A stretch of DNA of 64,000 nucleotides from assembly GCA_030537495.1 (NCBI GenBank), contig JAUNMH010000003.1, positions 101,429-165,428 on the forward strand, given 5' to 3'. The stretch comes from Clostridia bacterium (lineage in GTDB: Bacteria; Bacillota; Clostridia; Peptostreptococcales; Anaerovoracaceae). The position numbers and the translations under genes were made by a program. The notes beneath the pieces were generated by a model. The model saw only the letters and a program-made list of their open reading frames with translations, searched no databases and had not been told where the DNA came from. The stretch's first letter is position 1; the number at the start of each line of letters is the position of its first letter. This document shows positions 9,788 to 19,251 of this stretch, one piece after another.

Positions 9788-10603
9788 CTATTCCACCTCC
9801 TTGTAATGAGCATTTTTCTCAACGCCCGGCAAGCCTTCAGCCTCCAGTAAAGCTTCAGATTCTGTAGAAATATCTTCGCTATGAGGAAAGAGGATTGCAG
9901 CGCCTGATGCAAGAACTATAGTAAGGATGATTACACGTGTTCCCCCGGAAAGTTTAGAAATCAGCGGTAAATGAGCGGCACCATAGCTTGCCGCGAAGCA
10001 GATTGCAATGAGGCCTGCAATCACTTTGCTTTCGCGTGCTTTGGGGATAATAACGGCGAGGAACATGCCAAACAGTGCAACACTTAAGGCGCTTACTAGT
10101 CTTGCTGGCATAATATTTCCCGCTATACAACCGAGAGCATTTCCCATTGCCCACATAGGCGATGCAATAATAAAGGCACCGTATGCATGATTGGGATTTA
10201 TATAACCGGGTCTGGAAATTGTGACTGCAAATATTTCATCTGTAATGCCCATGGCTAACAAAAACCTGTGCCACCAAGCTATGTTCGGGTTCAGCCTTTG
10301 GCTTAAGGCACAGCTCATAAGCATGTAGCGAGCATTAGCAATAAATGTAATAATTGCCATGCCTAGATAGCTACCTGCTGCGGCAATTAAAGTAAGCCCA
10401 GCAAATTGTCCGGCAGATGCATTACATAGAAGGCTCATCAGCGCATTTTGGCCAGGACTGACACCTGCATCTCTAGCGGCAATTCCAAGTGAAAAGCCTA
10501 CGGCTAAATAGCCTAGGCCAATGGGAATACCATCACGCATGCCTTCAACGAGGGCACGCCTATTATCTTTTTCTTTTAAATTGTAACATGGTGTATCCGA
10601 CAT
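9788..10603 (-). CDS. azlC: AzlC-family branched-chain amino acid permease
   Basis: The conserved family start reads GMRDGIPIGLGYLAVGFSLG soon after Met; I placed the start at ATG 10603, preceded by AAAGG, rather than at a longer in-frame start inside the preceding transporter gene. The 271-residue product has 7-8 membrane segments and acts with AzlD in exporting branched-chain amino acids or related compounds. The last 30 residues are hydrophilic and acidic. It lies 43 bases after the AEC transporter gene on the same strand, suggesting a three-gene transporter operon. Confidence 0.87.
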   Translation of the reverse strand: MSDTPCYNLKEKDNRRALVEGMRDGIPIGLGYLAVGFSLGIAARDAGVSPGQNALMSLLCNASAGQFAGLTLIAAAGSYLGMAIITFIANARYMLMSCALSQRLNPNIAWWHRFLLAMGITDEIFAVTISRPGYINPNHAYGAFIIASPMWAMGNALGCIAGNIMPARLVSALSVALFGMFLAVIIPKARESKVIAGLIAICFAASYGAAHLPLISKLSGGTRVIILTIVLASGAAILFPHSEDISTESEALLEAEGLPGVEKNAHYKEVE

Positions 10604-10646
10604 ATATTTATTACCTTTCTTTTTGAATAATGATTTTCCAAACCCG

Positions 10647-11594
10647 CTAGATTGCTCCCAGGCTCTTAAGGGCAAAAAGCCATAAGGTTAGGGTGAATGC
10701 GCTGAAGGCTGTTGTAAGCATAACGACGCTGGATGTAAGAACGGCATCGTGATCCATGCTCTTAGCCATTACATAGCAACTGATTGTTGTTGGTGAAACG
10801 CACATAATTAGAACAGCAACCAGTTTGTCGTCTAGATAGCCAAGGTGCATTGCCATAGGCACAAATATGAGGCCCAGGACTACCAGCTTAATAAATGTTG
10901 AAATTCCTGCAAGACCAATGCTTTCGCGAGCTTTCTTGATATCGAAGGTTGCACCGAGAGCCATTAAACCCATCGGAGTAGCCAATCTTCCCACATATGA
11001 AAGAGAAGTGTCTAAGATAACGGGCATCTTGACATCTATGACGGACCAGGCTAGTCCTAGGAAAACGCCCCAGATAATGGGGTTTTTTAGAACATTTTTG
11101 GTGGTTTTGATAATAAGTGCCTTGTCTACAGGGCCGTGGTCGTCTCTGAAAAATGAGAGGACAATAACAGCAAAAATGTTGTATAGTGGAACGGCGCCGA
11201 GAATCATTAGGGGCGTCATGCCGGCGGATCCGTACAGGTTGACAACTAAGGCGATGCCCATAATGGAGGCGCTGCTGCGGTAGGATGCCTGAATGAATTC
11301 ACCGCGCTGACCCTGGCTCTTGATGAAACCGGACAAAACCCACACGAGCCCAATTGAGGCAAGGGTTGCAAAAAAGCAGAACAGCACAAATTTTCCGTCC
11401 CAGATGTCGTGAAAGTCGCCTTCTGACATGTCGTGAAAAATTAAGACAGGTAAGGCGACCTTAAAGACGAAGGTGTTCATTTTGCTAACAAAACCTTCAT
11501 CGAATATTTTCATTTTCATAAATATGCCGCCGAGAACCATCATTAGAAAAATGGGAATGACGGCATCCAAACAAAAAAATAAATTATTAATCAT
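10647..11594 (-). CDS. AEC (auxin efflux carrier) family transporter
   Basis: A 315-residue membrane protein with about ten membrane segments in two halves separated by a central loop, typical of bacterial AEC carriers that move malate, other organic acids or amino acids. I chose the ATG at 11594, preceded by TTTGGAG, over a 71-codon longer frame whose extra N-terminus is AT-rich and runs through the intergenic region. Its substrate cannot be read from the sequence; the azlCD genes just downstream suggest amino-acid-linked transport. Confidence 0.82.
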   Translation of the reverse strand: MINNLFFCLDAVIPIFLMMVLGGIFMKMKIFDEGFVSKMNTFVFKVALPVLIFHDMSEGDFHDIWDGKFVLFCFFATLASIGLVWVLSGFIKSQGQRGEFIQASYRSSASIMGIALVVNLYGSAGMTPLMILGAVPLYNIFAVIVLSFFRDDHGPVDKALIIKTTKNVLKNPIIWGVFLGLAWSVIDVKMPVILDTSLSYVGRLATPMGLMALGATFDIKKARESIGLAGISTFIKLVVLGLIFVPMAMHLGYLDDKLVAVLIMCVSPTTISCYVMAKSMDHDAVLTSSVVMLTTAFSAFTLTLWLFALKSLGAI

Positions 11595-11682
11595 AGTTAT
11601 ACTCCAAAAAATAATTACATATAATGTTGAAAAAATCAACAGATATAATTGTAAACCAAAAGAAGAAAAATGTAAATATCGG

Positions 11683-11711
11683 TTGGAATAGTTGTGCACT
11701 TGTAGTAAAAT
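11683..11711 (+). promoter_or_regulatory. promoter for the cysteine-cluster protein gene
   Basis: TTGGAA at 11683-11688, 17 bases, then TAAAAT at 11706-11711; the start codon lies about 50 bases downstream. Confidence 0.5.
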
Positions 11712-11769
11712 AAACATGTATGCGGTATTGAGCAAACGCGCATCAATTGATAATAAAAAGGATGAATTT

Positions 11770-12342
11770 ATGAAAAGCACTATCAGGAAAAGAACATATG
11801 AAGCCATCTACAGACTCTTAGATCGAGTATCGCTTGTCAACTACGATTGCGGAGAGCTTTGTAATGCGGCTTGTTGCAATTGCGGCAACGACGATGAAGA
11901 CCTGGGTATTTACTTACTTCCAGGTGAAGACAAAGTTCATGAAAGAGACTCTGACTGGTTGACCTGGAGTGCGGAAAATGCGGAAGACTATGAGTTCCCA
12001 GAATCATGGAAGGGCAAGGTTTACTTTGTAAGATGCAAGACACCGCCCATTTGTCCAAGAAAAAAGAGACCGATTCAGTGCAGAACTTTTCCACTTACAC
12101 CTCATATCGATGAGGATGGGGAGCTGTCGCTGATTCTCAATGATTCGGAATTGCCATATGCGTGTCCGCTCATAGATGATGAAATAGAATTAGAACCTGC
12201 TTTTATTCAGGCCACATATACAGCATGGAAGCACCTAATTAAGGATCCGCTTATTTATGACCTTGTTAAAGAAGATTCAGAATATAGGGAGTATAAGGAT
12301 TACTGTCAGGTTTTCGAAGGCGAAAACGACGGTGATGAGTAA
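11770..12342 (+). CDS. cysteine-rich (YkgJ-cluster-like) protein of unknown function
   Basis: A 190-residue soluble protein. Its N-terminal third has the run CGELCNAACCNC followed by acidic residues, and the middle has CKTPPICPRKKRPIQCRTFPLTPH, a spacing of cysteines like the YkgJ/Fe-S-cluster-associated (CxxxCC) group. The start was set at ATG 11770 (ribosome binding site AAAAGGA) because the 26 upstream codons lie over the promoter. Metal or Fe-S binding is inferred from the cysteines only. It is followed after 33 bases by a CoA-transferase gene and may share its transcript. Confidence 0.7.
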   Translation: MKSTIRKRTYEAIYRLLDRVSLVNYDCGELCNAACCNCGNDDEDLGIYLLPGEDKVHERDSDWLTWSAENAEDYEFPESWKGKVYFVRCKTPPICPRKKRPIQCRTFPLTPHIDEDGELSLILNDSELPYACPLIDDEIELEPAFIQATYTAWKHLIKDPLIYDLVKEDSEYREYKDYCQVFEGENDGDE

Positions 12343-12375
12343 AGTGTCTATAATTGTGAAAGCGAGGAAAAATAA

Positions 12376-13701
12376 ATGATGACAGAATTGAAACCTGAAC
12401 TGGCTCTAGAGTTTAAACAGAAGACTGTTACACCGGATGAGGCAGTTAAGGTAATCAACAGCGGCGATACAGTGTATATCGGAACATGTTCTTCCGTTGC
12501 ACATGTTTTGTGCGAGGCCTTGGGAGAGAGAAGTGATGAACTTGAAAATGTGCGTATTACCGGAGCTTTGATTCAGAGACCTATGGGGATTTACAGTGGC
12601 AACGATCCTAAGGCTTTTAAGGCAATTTCATTTTTCATGGGGCCTCAGGAAAGAAATATGTATACTAAAGGACTAGGCGAGTACACCAGCATTCATCTCA
12701 GCCAGGTTGACATTTTCTGCAAGGAAACTGCACCTGCCAGAGTAGCTTTTATGGAAGTATCCGAGCCCGATGAAGATGGCTACATGAGTTACGGCGCAAC
12801 AGGCGTAGCGCTTCATAAATATGTCGATGAAAAAGCTGAAATCATCATCCTGCAGGTAAACAAAAACGTTCCATCTGTTTATGGCGAGGACAATAAGATT
12901 CACATTTCACAGGCAAATATGGTTGTTTTCGCAGACGACGAGCTTTCCGGCATAGACGACCTGCCACCTGACGACTCTGTTAAGAAAGTTTCCGATTTTC
13001 TTATTGAACAAATTCCAGACGGTGCGTGCATTCAGCTAGGCCTTGGCGGTATTTCCAACGCAGTAGGCTACGGTCTGATGAACAAAACCGACTTAGGAGC
13101 TCACACAGAGGTTATGTCTGAATCATTTATGCATCTAATGGAAGCAGGGGTTATGAACAATTCCAGAAAGACATATATGCCAGGTAAAACTGTGGCATCC
13201 TTTACTTTTGGAAGTAAGAAGCTGTACGAATTCATTGACCACAATGAAAATATGTATTATGCACCTTTCCCTGTGGTTAATGACGTCAGAAATATTGCGA
13301 AAAATGACAATATGATTTCCATTAATACAGCTCTTGCCATTGACCTGACAGGTCAGGTTTGTGCTGATAACATAGCAGGCAGACAGTATAGCGGAGTTGG
13401 TGGGCAGATTGACTTTGTTCGCGGATCACAGCTTTCTAAGGGTGGAAAATCATTTATTGCAATTAATTCGTCATATAACGATAAGAAGAAGGGTCTTACA
13501 AGTAAGATTGTTCCTAGACTTCCCGAACTTGCCAATGTTACAACTCCTCGTTCAGAAGTTCAGTATGTTGTAACAGAACATGGCTGCATTAACCTTAAGC
13601 CGCTGACAAATAAGGCTAGAACCTTAGCTCTTATTGAGCTGGCTGCACCGGAATTCAGAGCAGAACTGACTGAGGAAGCGAAGAGAATAGGACTTCTATA
13701 G
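12376..13701 (+). CDS. acetyl-CoA hydrolase/CoA-transferase family protein
   Basis: A 441-residue class I CoA-transferase of the acetyl-CoA hydrolase/4-hydroxybutyrate CoA-transferase family. The likely catalytic glutamate lies in GAHTEVMSES; the oxyanion/CoA loop IQLGLGGISNAVG and the C-terminal GVGGQIDFVRG and VVTEHGC motifs are all present. Members exchange CoA between acetate and butyrate, 4-hydroxybutyrate or related acyl groups, a common energy-conserving step in amino acid and butyrate fermentation. A second, more distant paralogue lies at 41945-43327. The substrate is not determinable here. A bidirectional terminator follows. Confidence 0.85.
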   Translation: MMTELKPELALEFKQKTVTPDEAVKVINSGDTVYIGTCSSVAHVLCEALGERSDELENVRITGALIQRPMGIYSGNDPKAFKAISFFMGPQERNMYTKGLGEYTSIHLSQVDIFCKETAPARVAFMEVSEPDEDGYMSYGATGVALHKYVDEKAEIIILQVNKNVPSVYGEDNKIHISQANMVVFADDELSGIDDLPPDDSVKKVSDFLIEQIPDGACIQLGLGGISNAVGYGLMNKTDLGAHTEVMSESFMHLMEAGVMNNSRKTYMPGKTVASFTFGSKKLYEFIDHNENMYYAPFPVVNDVRNIAKNDNMISINTALAIDLTGQVCADNIAGRQYSGVGGQIDFVRGSQLSKGGKSFIAINSSYNDKKKGLTSKIVPRLPELANVTTPRSEVQYVVTEHGCINLKPLTNKARTLALIELAAPEFRAELTEEAKRIGLL

Positions 13702-13740
13702 TCGGTGGCGAAAGCCGATTAGTGAGTTTTGATAAAAAAT

Positions 13741-13776
13741 AAACCTCGTGTTCATTGAGAGCACGAGGTTTTTTGT
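13741..13776 (+). terminator. bidirectional terminator between CoA-transferase and NCS2 permease genes
   Basis: AACCTCGTG (13742-13750) pairs with CACGAGGTT (13762-13770); T-runs flank the stem on both strands, so it can end both convergent transcripts. Confidence 0.9.
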
Positions 13777-13802
13777 CATCTAAAGGTTCTTCTTTATTAG
13801 AA

Positions 13803-15230
13803 TTATACGATTAGGAAGAACTTGATTAAGAAGATTAGGGAAATTGCATAAGTTAATGCGGAAACTTCCTTTGCTCTTCCTGTAAACATCATAATGATGC
13901 TGTATGAAATCATGCCGATACCGATAGCGTGGCCGATTGAACCGGAAACTGGCATTGCGATTAGCATTAGTGCAACTGGAACTAGCTGAGTTGTATCACC
14001 GAAGTCAACGTTCTTTAATCCACCAAGCATGATAACTCCAACATAGATTAGAGCTGATGAAGTTGCTGCTGCAGGGATGATTGCTGCAATTGGTGCGATG
14101 AATAGACAAGCTAGGAACATGATTCCTGCAGTTAAAGATGTAAGTCCTGTTCTACCGCCTGCTTCTACACCAGATGCGGATTCAACGAATGTTGTAACTG
14201 TTGATGTACCTGTAAGTGCACCTGTAATTGTTCCGATAGCGTCAGCTGTAAGAGCTTCCTTCATCTTAGGCATATTGCCTTCTTTATCAAGCATTCCAGC
14301 TCTTGAAGCAGTTCCTACAAGAGTTCCGATTGTGTCGAACATATCGATGATGCAGAATGTGATAATTAATGTAACAACTGTGAACCAACCGATCTGCATG
14401 ATGTTAGAGAAGTTGAACTTGAACAATGTAGTTGCTGCCATGTCTCCGAATGCAGGTACGAATGATGCAGTTTCTAGAGCTGCAAATGGGTTAGTTCCTA
14501 GGAATAAGCCTTCGCCAATCCAGTAGATTACTGAAGATACAAGCATTCCAAGAAGTACGGAAGCTTTGATACCTTTGTGGCTAAGAACAATGATTACGAA
14601 TAGTCCGATGAACATTGTTACAACTGTAAGAACCATCTGAGCATATCCGCCGCCCATGTTTGTCTTTGCAAGAGCAGGTGTTAGAGAACCGAAGAAGTCT
14701 CTCATAACGAAGAATGGTCCACCTGTTTCTGAATAGATTCCAGCATTGGAGCCAAGTCCAATGTTAAGAAGCATGATACCGATTGCAGGAGCGATTCCAA
14801 GTCTGATTCCAAGAGGAATTGCATCTACAATTTTTTCACGGATATTCAGGATGGAAAGAACCAGGAACACAATTCCTTCAATAAGAATTATGCAAAGACC
14901 TGCCTGGAATGATTCCACATATGAAAGTCCTGTAATGCTTACAATGTTTGCGATAACGATTGCAAAGAAACTGTTAAGTCCCATACCAGGGGCCATTACG
15001 AATGGCTTGTTAGCGGCAAAGGCCATAACGAATGTACCAATTGCTGATGCGATACATGTTGCAAGGAACACGCCGTTCCATAGCTGTGGACCGCCGTCTG
15101 CGCCGAAGTTTGTTAAAAGATTCGGGTTCAAGGCGATGATATATGCCATGGTCATGAATGTTGTCAGACCGGCAAATATTTCAGTTCGCACAGTGGTATT
15201 GTTTTCTTTGAGTTTGAATAGTTTTTCCAT
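13803..15230 (-). CDS. NCS2-family purine (guanine/hypoxanthine/adenine) permease
   Basis: A 475-residue membrane protein with the features of the AzgA-like NCS2 branch: TVRTEIFAGLTTFMTMAYIIALNP at the N-terminus, MAPGMGLNSFFA, and FVESASGVEAGGRTGLT near two thirds of the length. These are proton symporters for adenine, guanine or hypoxanthine. The start at ATG 15230 has GTGAGGA upstream. A near-perfect promoter lies on the minus strand just upstream; no purine riboswitch could be found in the short leader. Confidence 0.88.
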   Translation of the reverse strand: MEKLFKLKENNTTVRTEIFAGLTTFMTMAYIIALNPNLLTNFGADGGPQLWNGVFLATCIASAIGTFVMAFAANKPFVMAPGMGLNSFFAIVIANIVSITGLSYVESFQAGLCIILIEGIVFLVLSILNIREKIVDAIPLGIRLGIAPAIGIMLLNIGLGSNAGIYSETGGPFFVMRDFFGSLTPALAKTNMGGGYAQMVLTVVTMFIGLFVIIVLSHKGIKASVLLGMLVSSVIYWIGEGLFLGTNPFAALETASFVPAFGDMAATTLFKFNFSNIMQIGWFTVVTLIITFCIIDMFDTIGTLVGTASRAGMLDKEGNMPKMKEALTADAIGTITGALTGTSTVTTFVESASGVEAGGRTGLTSLTAGIMFLACLFIAPIAAIIPAAATSSALIYVGVIMLGGLKNVDFGDTTQLVPVALMLIAMPVSGSIGHAIGIGMISYSIIMMFTGRAKEVSALTYAISLIFLIKFFLIV

Positions 15231-15274
15231 AAAAATCCTCACTTAACATAACGTAAAAATAAACCAACGAATTG

Positions 15275-15303
15275 ATTATATTATAAGGAAATGTTTGTGT
15301 CAA
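15275..15303 (-). promoter_or_regulatory. strong promoter for the NCS2 permease gene
   Basis: Reading the minus strand, TTGACA (15303-15298), 17 bases, TATAAT (15280-15275): both boxes match the sigma-A consensus exactly. The leader is under 40 bases. Confidence 0.85.
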
Positions 15304-15420
15304 ATTAAAGTGTAAAAGATTAAAAAAATATGATGAATTGTGTGGGTTTTGTGATAAAATGTTTATAATTTATTTTATCTAGAAGTGATAAAAGGCAGAA
15401 GATTAAAGGAGGAAACGAAA

Positions 15421-16437
15421 ATGAAGAAAATTATTGCTATGGTGCTGGCGCTTACTCTTATCTTCACATTATGTGGATGTATGTACACTGAGGATAACCT
15501 TGTTGTAAATAAGGACGGTTCAGGAAAGAGTACTACTTTTATTGAGGTTGATAAGGAGTCTTATGATACTCTTTGCAAGGATCTTGGTGAAGACCTGAAT
15601 ATCTTCGAGGGATATACACCTAAGGTTGTAGAAAAAGATGGTAAGAAGATTTATCAGGTTAAAGAAGAAGTTAATTTTAAGTCATATGATGAACTTGTTA
15701 AGGGCCTTAAACTTGCAGATTATGAAGGCGTAGTAGTAACAAAGAATAGCGTACGTTACTATATGTCAGCAACTATGAGTGAGAAAGAATATAACGAGTC
15801 CAAAGCTCAGATGGCAGCAATGAACTCAGATATCGACTCATTGGTTAAATGCAATGTTAATATTACAATGCCTGAGAAAATTGTTGCTGTAAGCAAAAAA
15901 GGCAAGATTTCAGCAGATGGATACACTGCAAGCTTCAATCTTTGCACAAAGGACTTTACTGAAACTAATGAATTCATGGTATCCACTGCAAAGGAAAGCG
16001 TCGCGCCAGATGTTAATGGAGCAACAGATGGCACTCGCTATAACAAGAGCGTAACTGTTAAGTTAAATGATGCAAGTGGAATTCAGAAAGCTGCATATTC
16101 TAAAGATGGCGGAAATGAAATTGCTATGGCTTTCACTCAGAAATTCACAAAGAATGGAACTTATTCCGTAAGAGCTAAGGATTATTATGGAAATGAGGCA
16201 AACTCAACCTTTGTAATTAAAGACACTAAGAAGCCAAGTGTTACAGGTGTTGCCAATAAGAAGACTTACAAGGGTGCAAGAAAAATTAAGTTCACAGATA
16301 ACTGCGGCATTGTTAAGGCAACTCTTAATGGAAAGAAAATAGCAAGTGGCAAGAAGGTTAATAAAAAGGGAAGCTATAAGCTAGTTGTAACAGACGTAAA
16401 TGGACTGAAGACAAGCGTGGCATTTAAGATAAAATAA
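15421..16437 (+). CDS. lipoprotein with C-terminal Ig-like repeats
   Basis: A 338-residue exported protein: hydrophobic signal with lipobox LCGC and Cys20 as the lipidation site. Residues 21-190 form an unrecognised soluble domain; 195-340 holds two Ig-like repeats of the clostridial surface type (SVTVKLNDASGIQKA, then IKFTDNCGIVKATLNG). The start at ATG 15421 follows AAAGGAGG. Likely anchored on the outer face of the membrane. It is not obviously part of an operon, and no specific function can be assigned. Confidence 0.7.
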   Translation: MKKIIAMVLALTLIFTLCGCMYTEDNLVVNKDGSGKSTTFIEVDKESYDTLCKDLGEDLNIFEGYTPKVVEKDGKKIYQVKEEVNFKSYDELVKGLKLADYEGVVVTKNSVRYYMSATMSEKEYNESKAQMAAMNSDIDSLVKCNVNITMPEKIVAVSKKGKISADGYTASFNLCTKDFTETNEFMVSTAKESVAPDVNGATDGTRYNKSVTVKLNDASGIQKAAYSKDGGNEIAMAFTQKFTKNGTYSVRAKDYYGNEANSTFVIKDTKKPSVTGVANKKTYKGARKIKFTDNCGIVKATLNGKKIASGKKVNKKGSYKLVVTDVNGLKTSVAFKIK

Positions 16438-16452
16438 AGCAAAATAAGCGCA

Positions 16453-16470
16453 TGTTCTAGTGTGTTCTAG
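16453..16470 (+). repeat. 10-bp-period direct repeat upstream of exchanger promoter
   Basis: TGTTCTAG occurs at 16453-16460 and again at 16463-16470, one helical turn apart, ending 12 bases before the -35 box. It could be a regulator site; no regulator is known. Confidence 0.4.
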
Positions 16471-16481
16471 GTAAATAGATT

Positions 16482-16510
16482 TTGACATAGAACTTCAACT
16501 ATGCTAAAAT
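16482..16510 (+). promoter_or_regulatory. promoter for the CaCA exchanger gene
   Basis: TTGACA at 16482-16487, 17 bases, TAAAAT at 16505-16510. Confidence 0.7.
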
Positions 16511-16581
16511 AATTATTTGCTATAGTCTTATTATGATTTAGTATATTTCATTACGATTAAAAGGAATGTGAGGGTTAAATT

Positions 16582-17547
16582 TTGATTTTTGTAAAGTACC
16601 TTATTACAGTTGTCATAGTGGTTTTCCTGTCAGTTAAGGCATCACACTATGTAGATTTATTAGATAAGAAAACAAATCTATCAGGAGCCTTTCTAGGAGG
16701 AATAATGCTGTCCGCAGTAACATCCCTTCCAGAATTATTTACAAGCCTAACATCAGTTTTTCTAGTAGGAGAACCGGACATGTGTCTAGGCAACGTACTA
16801 GGAAGCGACCTGTTCAATTTAGCAGCGCTGGCAACTATAATACTTGTATATTTTAAGGGATTTAACAAAAGTGTTTTTTCCTCATCATATAGAATGGTAG
16901 CTTTTGCAGTGCTCGCCATATATATTTCTCTGGGACTTAACTTTATCGGAGCGATTAATTTCAGCGTGTTCACTGTGAGCATTACATCATTATTTATTAT
17001 TGCTACATATGCAGTTGGAGTAAAATATCTTTCTGCGGCAAGTGATGTAATCTCTGATGAGGAAGAACTTAAGATTCAGGCAAGCAAGTCCTCACCGCTA
17101 TCAGTTAAGCAGGTGGGAACAAGATTTTTCTTCGCAGGCCTGGGCATCATAGTCTTCAGTATTCTGTTGACAGAGTATACAGACCAGGTAGCAGATAGAT
17201 TGAATATTGGCGCAGGTTTTGCTGGTGCATTGTTCCTAGGAATTGCGACATCTCTGCCTGAAGTTACATCAACAATTACGCTGTTTAAGATGAAAAACTA
17301 TAATATCGCAATTGGCAATATTATAGGAAGTAACTTATTCAACTTCATTATTTTAGCACTAGCTGATGTAATCAGTCTTTCAGAGGAGCTATATGCATTC
17401 CCAGACCTACAGATAAAGGTACTTGAAATCTGCGGACTAATAGCAACGCCTTTATTCTATGTTTTGATTAAAACTAGAAATAAGACGTTGAGAGCTGCAT
17501 GTAGTGTAGGAATCATAGGAAGCTACTTTGCATTCCTGCTAATATAA
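16582..17547 (+). CDS. calcium/sodium (CaCA family) antiporter, YrbG-like
   Basis: A 321-residue membrane protein with about ten membrane segments and the two inverted alpha-repeats of the Ca2+:cation antiporter family: SAVTSLPELFTS with NVLGSDLFNL near 45-85, and GIATSLPEVTST with NIIGSNLFNF near 215-255. These repeats supply the acidic residues for cation binding. The start is a TTG preceded by GTGAGGG; no better ATG exists before the first alpha-repeat. Probably expels Ca2+ or another divalent cation in exchange for Na+ or H+. Confidence 0.85.
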   Translation: MIFVKYLITVVIVVFLSVKASHYVDLLDKKTNLSGAFLGGIMLSAVTSLPELFTSLTSVFLVGEPDMCLGNVLGSDLFNLAALATIILVYFKGFNKSVFSSSYRMVAFAVLAIYISLGLNFIGAINFSVFTVSITSLFIIATYAVGVKYLSAASDVISDEEELKIQASKSSPLSVKQVGTRFFFAGLGIIVFSILLTEYTDQVADRLNIGAGFAGALFLGIATSLPEVTSTITLFKMKNYNIAIGNIIGSNLFNFIILALADVISLSEELYAFPDLQIKVLEICGLIATPLFYVLIKTRNKTLRAACSVGIIGSYFAFLLI

Positions 17548-17576
17548 AATCATATAAACCAAGAGCAAAAATAAAG

Positions 17577-17616
17577 CCTCCGGATATCACATTAAAAGTG
17601 AAAACCGGAGGTTTTT
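17577..17616 (+). terminator. bidirectional terminator
   Basis: CCTCCGG (17577-17583) pairs with CCGGAGG (17605-17611), with an inner TCAC/GTGA pair and a T-run after the stem. It separates the exchanger from the convergent dehydrogenase gene. Confidence 0.85.
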
Positions 17617-18528
17617 CTAAACTATTCTATTTAAATCTCCGCCCTCAATCCAGCTCTTCAGATTAGCTTCGCAGATGTCAATTAAGTGTCCACGAGTTTC
17701 TGTAGGAAGCCATGATACATGAGGCGTAACTATAACGTTAGGCATTTCGATTAGCTCGTTAGGAGCTGTAGGCGGTTCTACTCCCACTACATCCAGGCCT
17801 GCTGCGGCGATTTTTCCAGACTTCAGAGACTCTACTAAATCAGCCTCATTTACAAGTCCGCCTCGGGCAGTATTAATAAGGATTGCGCCGTCTTTCATCT
17901 GCGCGATGAATTCCTTGTTGATGAATCCTTTGTTGTTGGCATCAAGAGGGCAGTGTAGAGTCACAATGTCAGACTTTATAGCAGCTTCTCTATCTCTGCT
18001 GTAAATGTTAACCTTCATGCCAAAGGCTTCTGCCAAAACAGCAACTCTTTTACCTATATTACCGTAGCCGATGATTCCCAAGGATTTTCCTGCCAGTAGA
18101 GATAATTTTCCCGCATAGAAGGTGAAGTCCTCGCTGGCGTACCATTTTCCGTCCTTAACGGCATCGTTGTATGTTCCAACCAGGTTGGTTATTTCCAAAA
18201 GCAATGCGAAGGTGTGCTGCGCAACGGCGTCAGTGGAGTAGGCGGGCACATTGCAAACGGCAATCCCGTGGTCACTAGCTGCCTCAAGATCAATTTTATC
18301 AAAACCAGTAGCCGTAACCCCCAGGAATTTCAGGTTAGGGCACTTTTCCATAATTTCACGAGTAATGTAACATTTATTTGTAAAGATGGCTTCGCTGTCA
18401 CCAATTCTTTCGATAATCTTATCTTTTGGAGTCAAATCGTAGCATTTAAATTCTCCGTATTTTTCAAATCCTGACCAGGAAAGATCACCTGGATTTACAA
18501 GGTATCCATCTAAAATTGTAATTTTCAT
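17617..18528 (-). CDS. D-2-hydroxyacid dehydrogenase (NAD-dependent)
   Basis: A 303-residue member of the D-isomer-specific 2-hydroxyacid dehydrogenase family. The NAD-binding GYGNIG motif lies at 154-159, and the catalytic Arg222 (NTARGG), Glu251 (GVEPP) and His270 (TPHVSW) are all present. The sequence is closest in style to glycerate/hydroxypyruvate dehydrogenases. It reduces a 2-keto acid to a D-2-hydroxy acid or the reverse; the exact substrate is unknown. ATG with GGAG upstream. Transcribed alone, toward the exchanger gene. Confidence 0.85.
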   Translation of the reverse strand: MKITILDGYLVNPGDLSWSGFEKYGEFKCYDLTPKDKIIERIGDSEAIFTNKCYITREIMEKCPNLKFLGVTATGFDKIDLEAASDHGIAVCNVPAYSTDAVAQHTFALLLEITNLVGTYNDAVKDGKWYASEDFTFYAGKLSLLAGKSLGIIGYGNIGKRVAVLAEAFGMKVNIYSRDREAAIKSDIVTLHCPLDANNKGFINKEFIAQMKDGAILINTARGGLVNEADLVESLKSGKIAAAGLDVVGVEPPTAPNELIEMPNVIVTPHVSWLPTETRGHLIDICEANLKSWIEGGDLNRIV

Positions 18529-18597
18529 AAGTCAATCTCCTATTAAATTATCAGTTAATATATTTTTAACACAATTTATTCTACCATATTTACAGTC

Positions 18598-18611
18598 AAC
18601 TATGGTATAAT
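18598..18611 (+). promoter_or_regulatory. extended -10 promoter for rdgB
   Basis: TGGTATAAT (TG one base before a consensus -10) lies about 35 bases before the rdgB start; no good -35 is present, consistent with an extended -10 promoter. It argues against a longer RdgB starting at 18616. Confidence 0.45.
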
Positions 18612-18642
18612 TATCTTGAAAAAATATGTTTTGGAGAGAAAT

Positions 18643-19248
18643 ATGGAAAAGAATACAATTATAGCAGCAACAAGAAATGCTCATAAAATTATAGAAATTG
18701 AAGCAATTACAAAGAAGTTTGGAATGAACATCATCTCAAGAGATGACGCAGGTATTCCGAAGGATGAAATTGAAGAAGATGGAACAACCTTCGAAGAAAA
18801 CTCTTTTAAAAAGGCTAACGAGATTATGAAAATCTGTGGACAGATAACTATTGCAGACGATTCAGGAATTGCAGTAGATTATCTTGGAGGAGCGCCTGGA
18901 ATCTATTCTGCAAGATATGCAGGTGAAGAATGCGATGACGCTGCAAACAGAATTAAGATGCTAAAAGAGCTTGAAGGAGTTCCTGAAGAAAAGCGTGGAG
19001 CTAAGTATGTATGCGTGATTACTATGGTTTTCCCAGATGGAGAAACCCTTGTAGCGAGAGGCGAGTGCAAGGGACGCATAGGATTTACTGAAATAGGAAG
19101 TAACGGCTTTGGATATGATTCCATCTTCATCCCTGAAGGTTTTGATAAAACTTTTGCGGAGTTTGAACCTGAGGAAAAGAACAAGATGAGTCACAGAGCT
19201 GAAGCACTTATAAAGCTAGAGCAGCTTTTGGAGGAAAGGAATAAATAA
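18643..19248 (+). CDS. rdgB: XTP/dITP diphosphatase (RdgB/HAM1)
   Basis: A 201-residue nucleotide house-cleaning enzyme that hydrolyses dITP, XTP and related deaminated purine nucleotides. Family motifs: AATRNAHK at the N-terminus, SFKKAN, ADDSGIAVDYLGGAPG and GFGYDSIFIP. The start was set at ATG 18643 (GGAGAG upstream). First gene of an apparent rdgB-yihY-diacylglycerol kinase operon: the next ATG is only four bases after its stop. Confidence 0.93.
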   Translation: MEKNTIIAATRNAHKIIEIEAITKKFGMNIISRDDAGIPKDEIEEDGTTFEENSFKKANEIMKICGQITIADDSGIAVDYLGGAPGIYSARYAGEECDDAANRIKMLKELEGVPEEKRGAKYVCVITMVFPDGETLVARGECKGRIGFTEIGSNGFGYDSIFIPEGFDKTFAEFEPEEKNKMSHRAEALIKLEQLLEERNK

Positions 19249-19251
19249 CCT

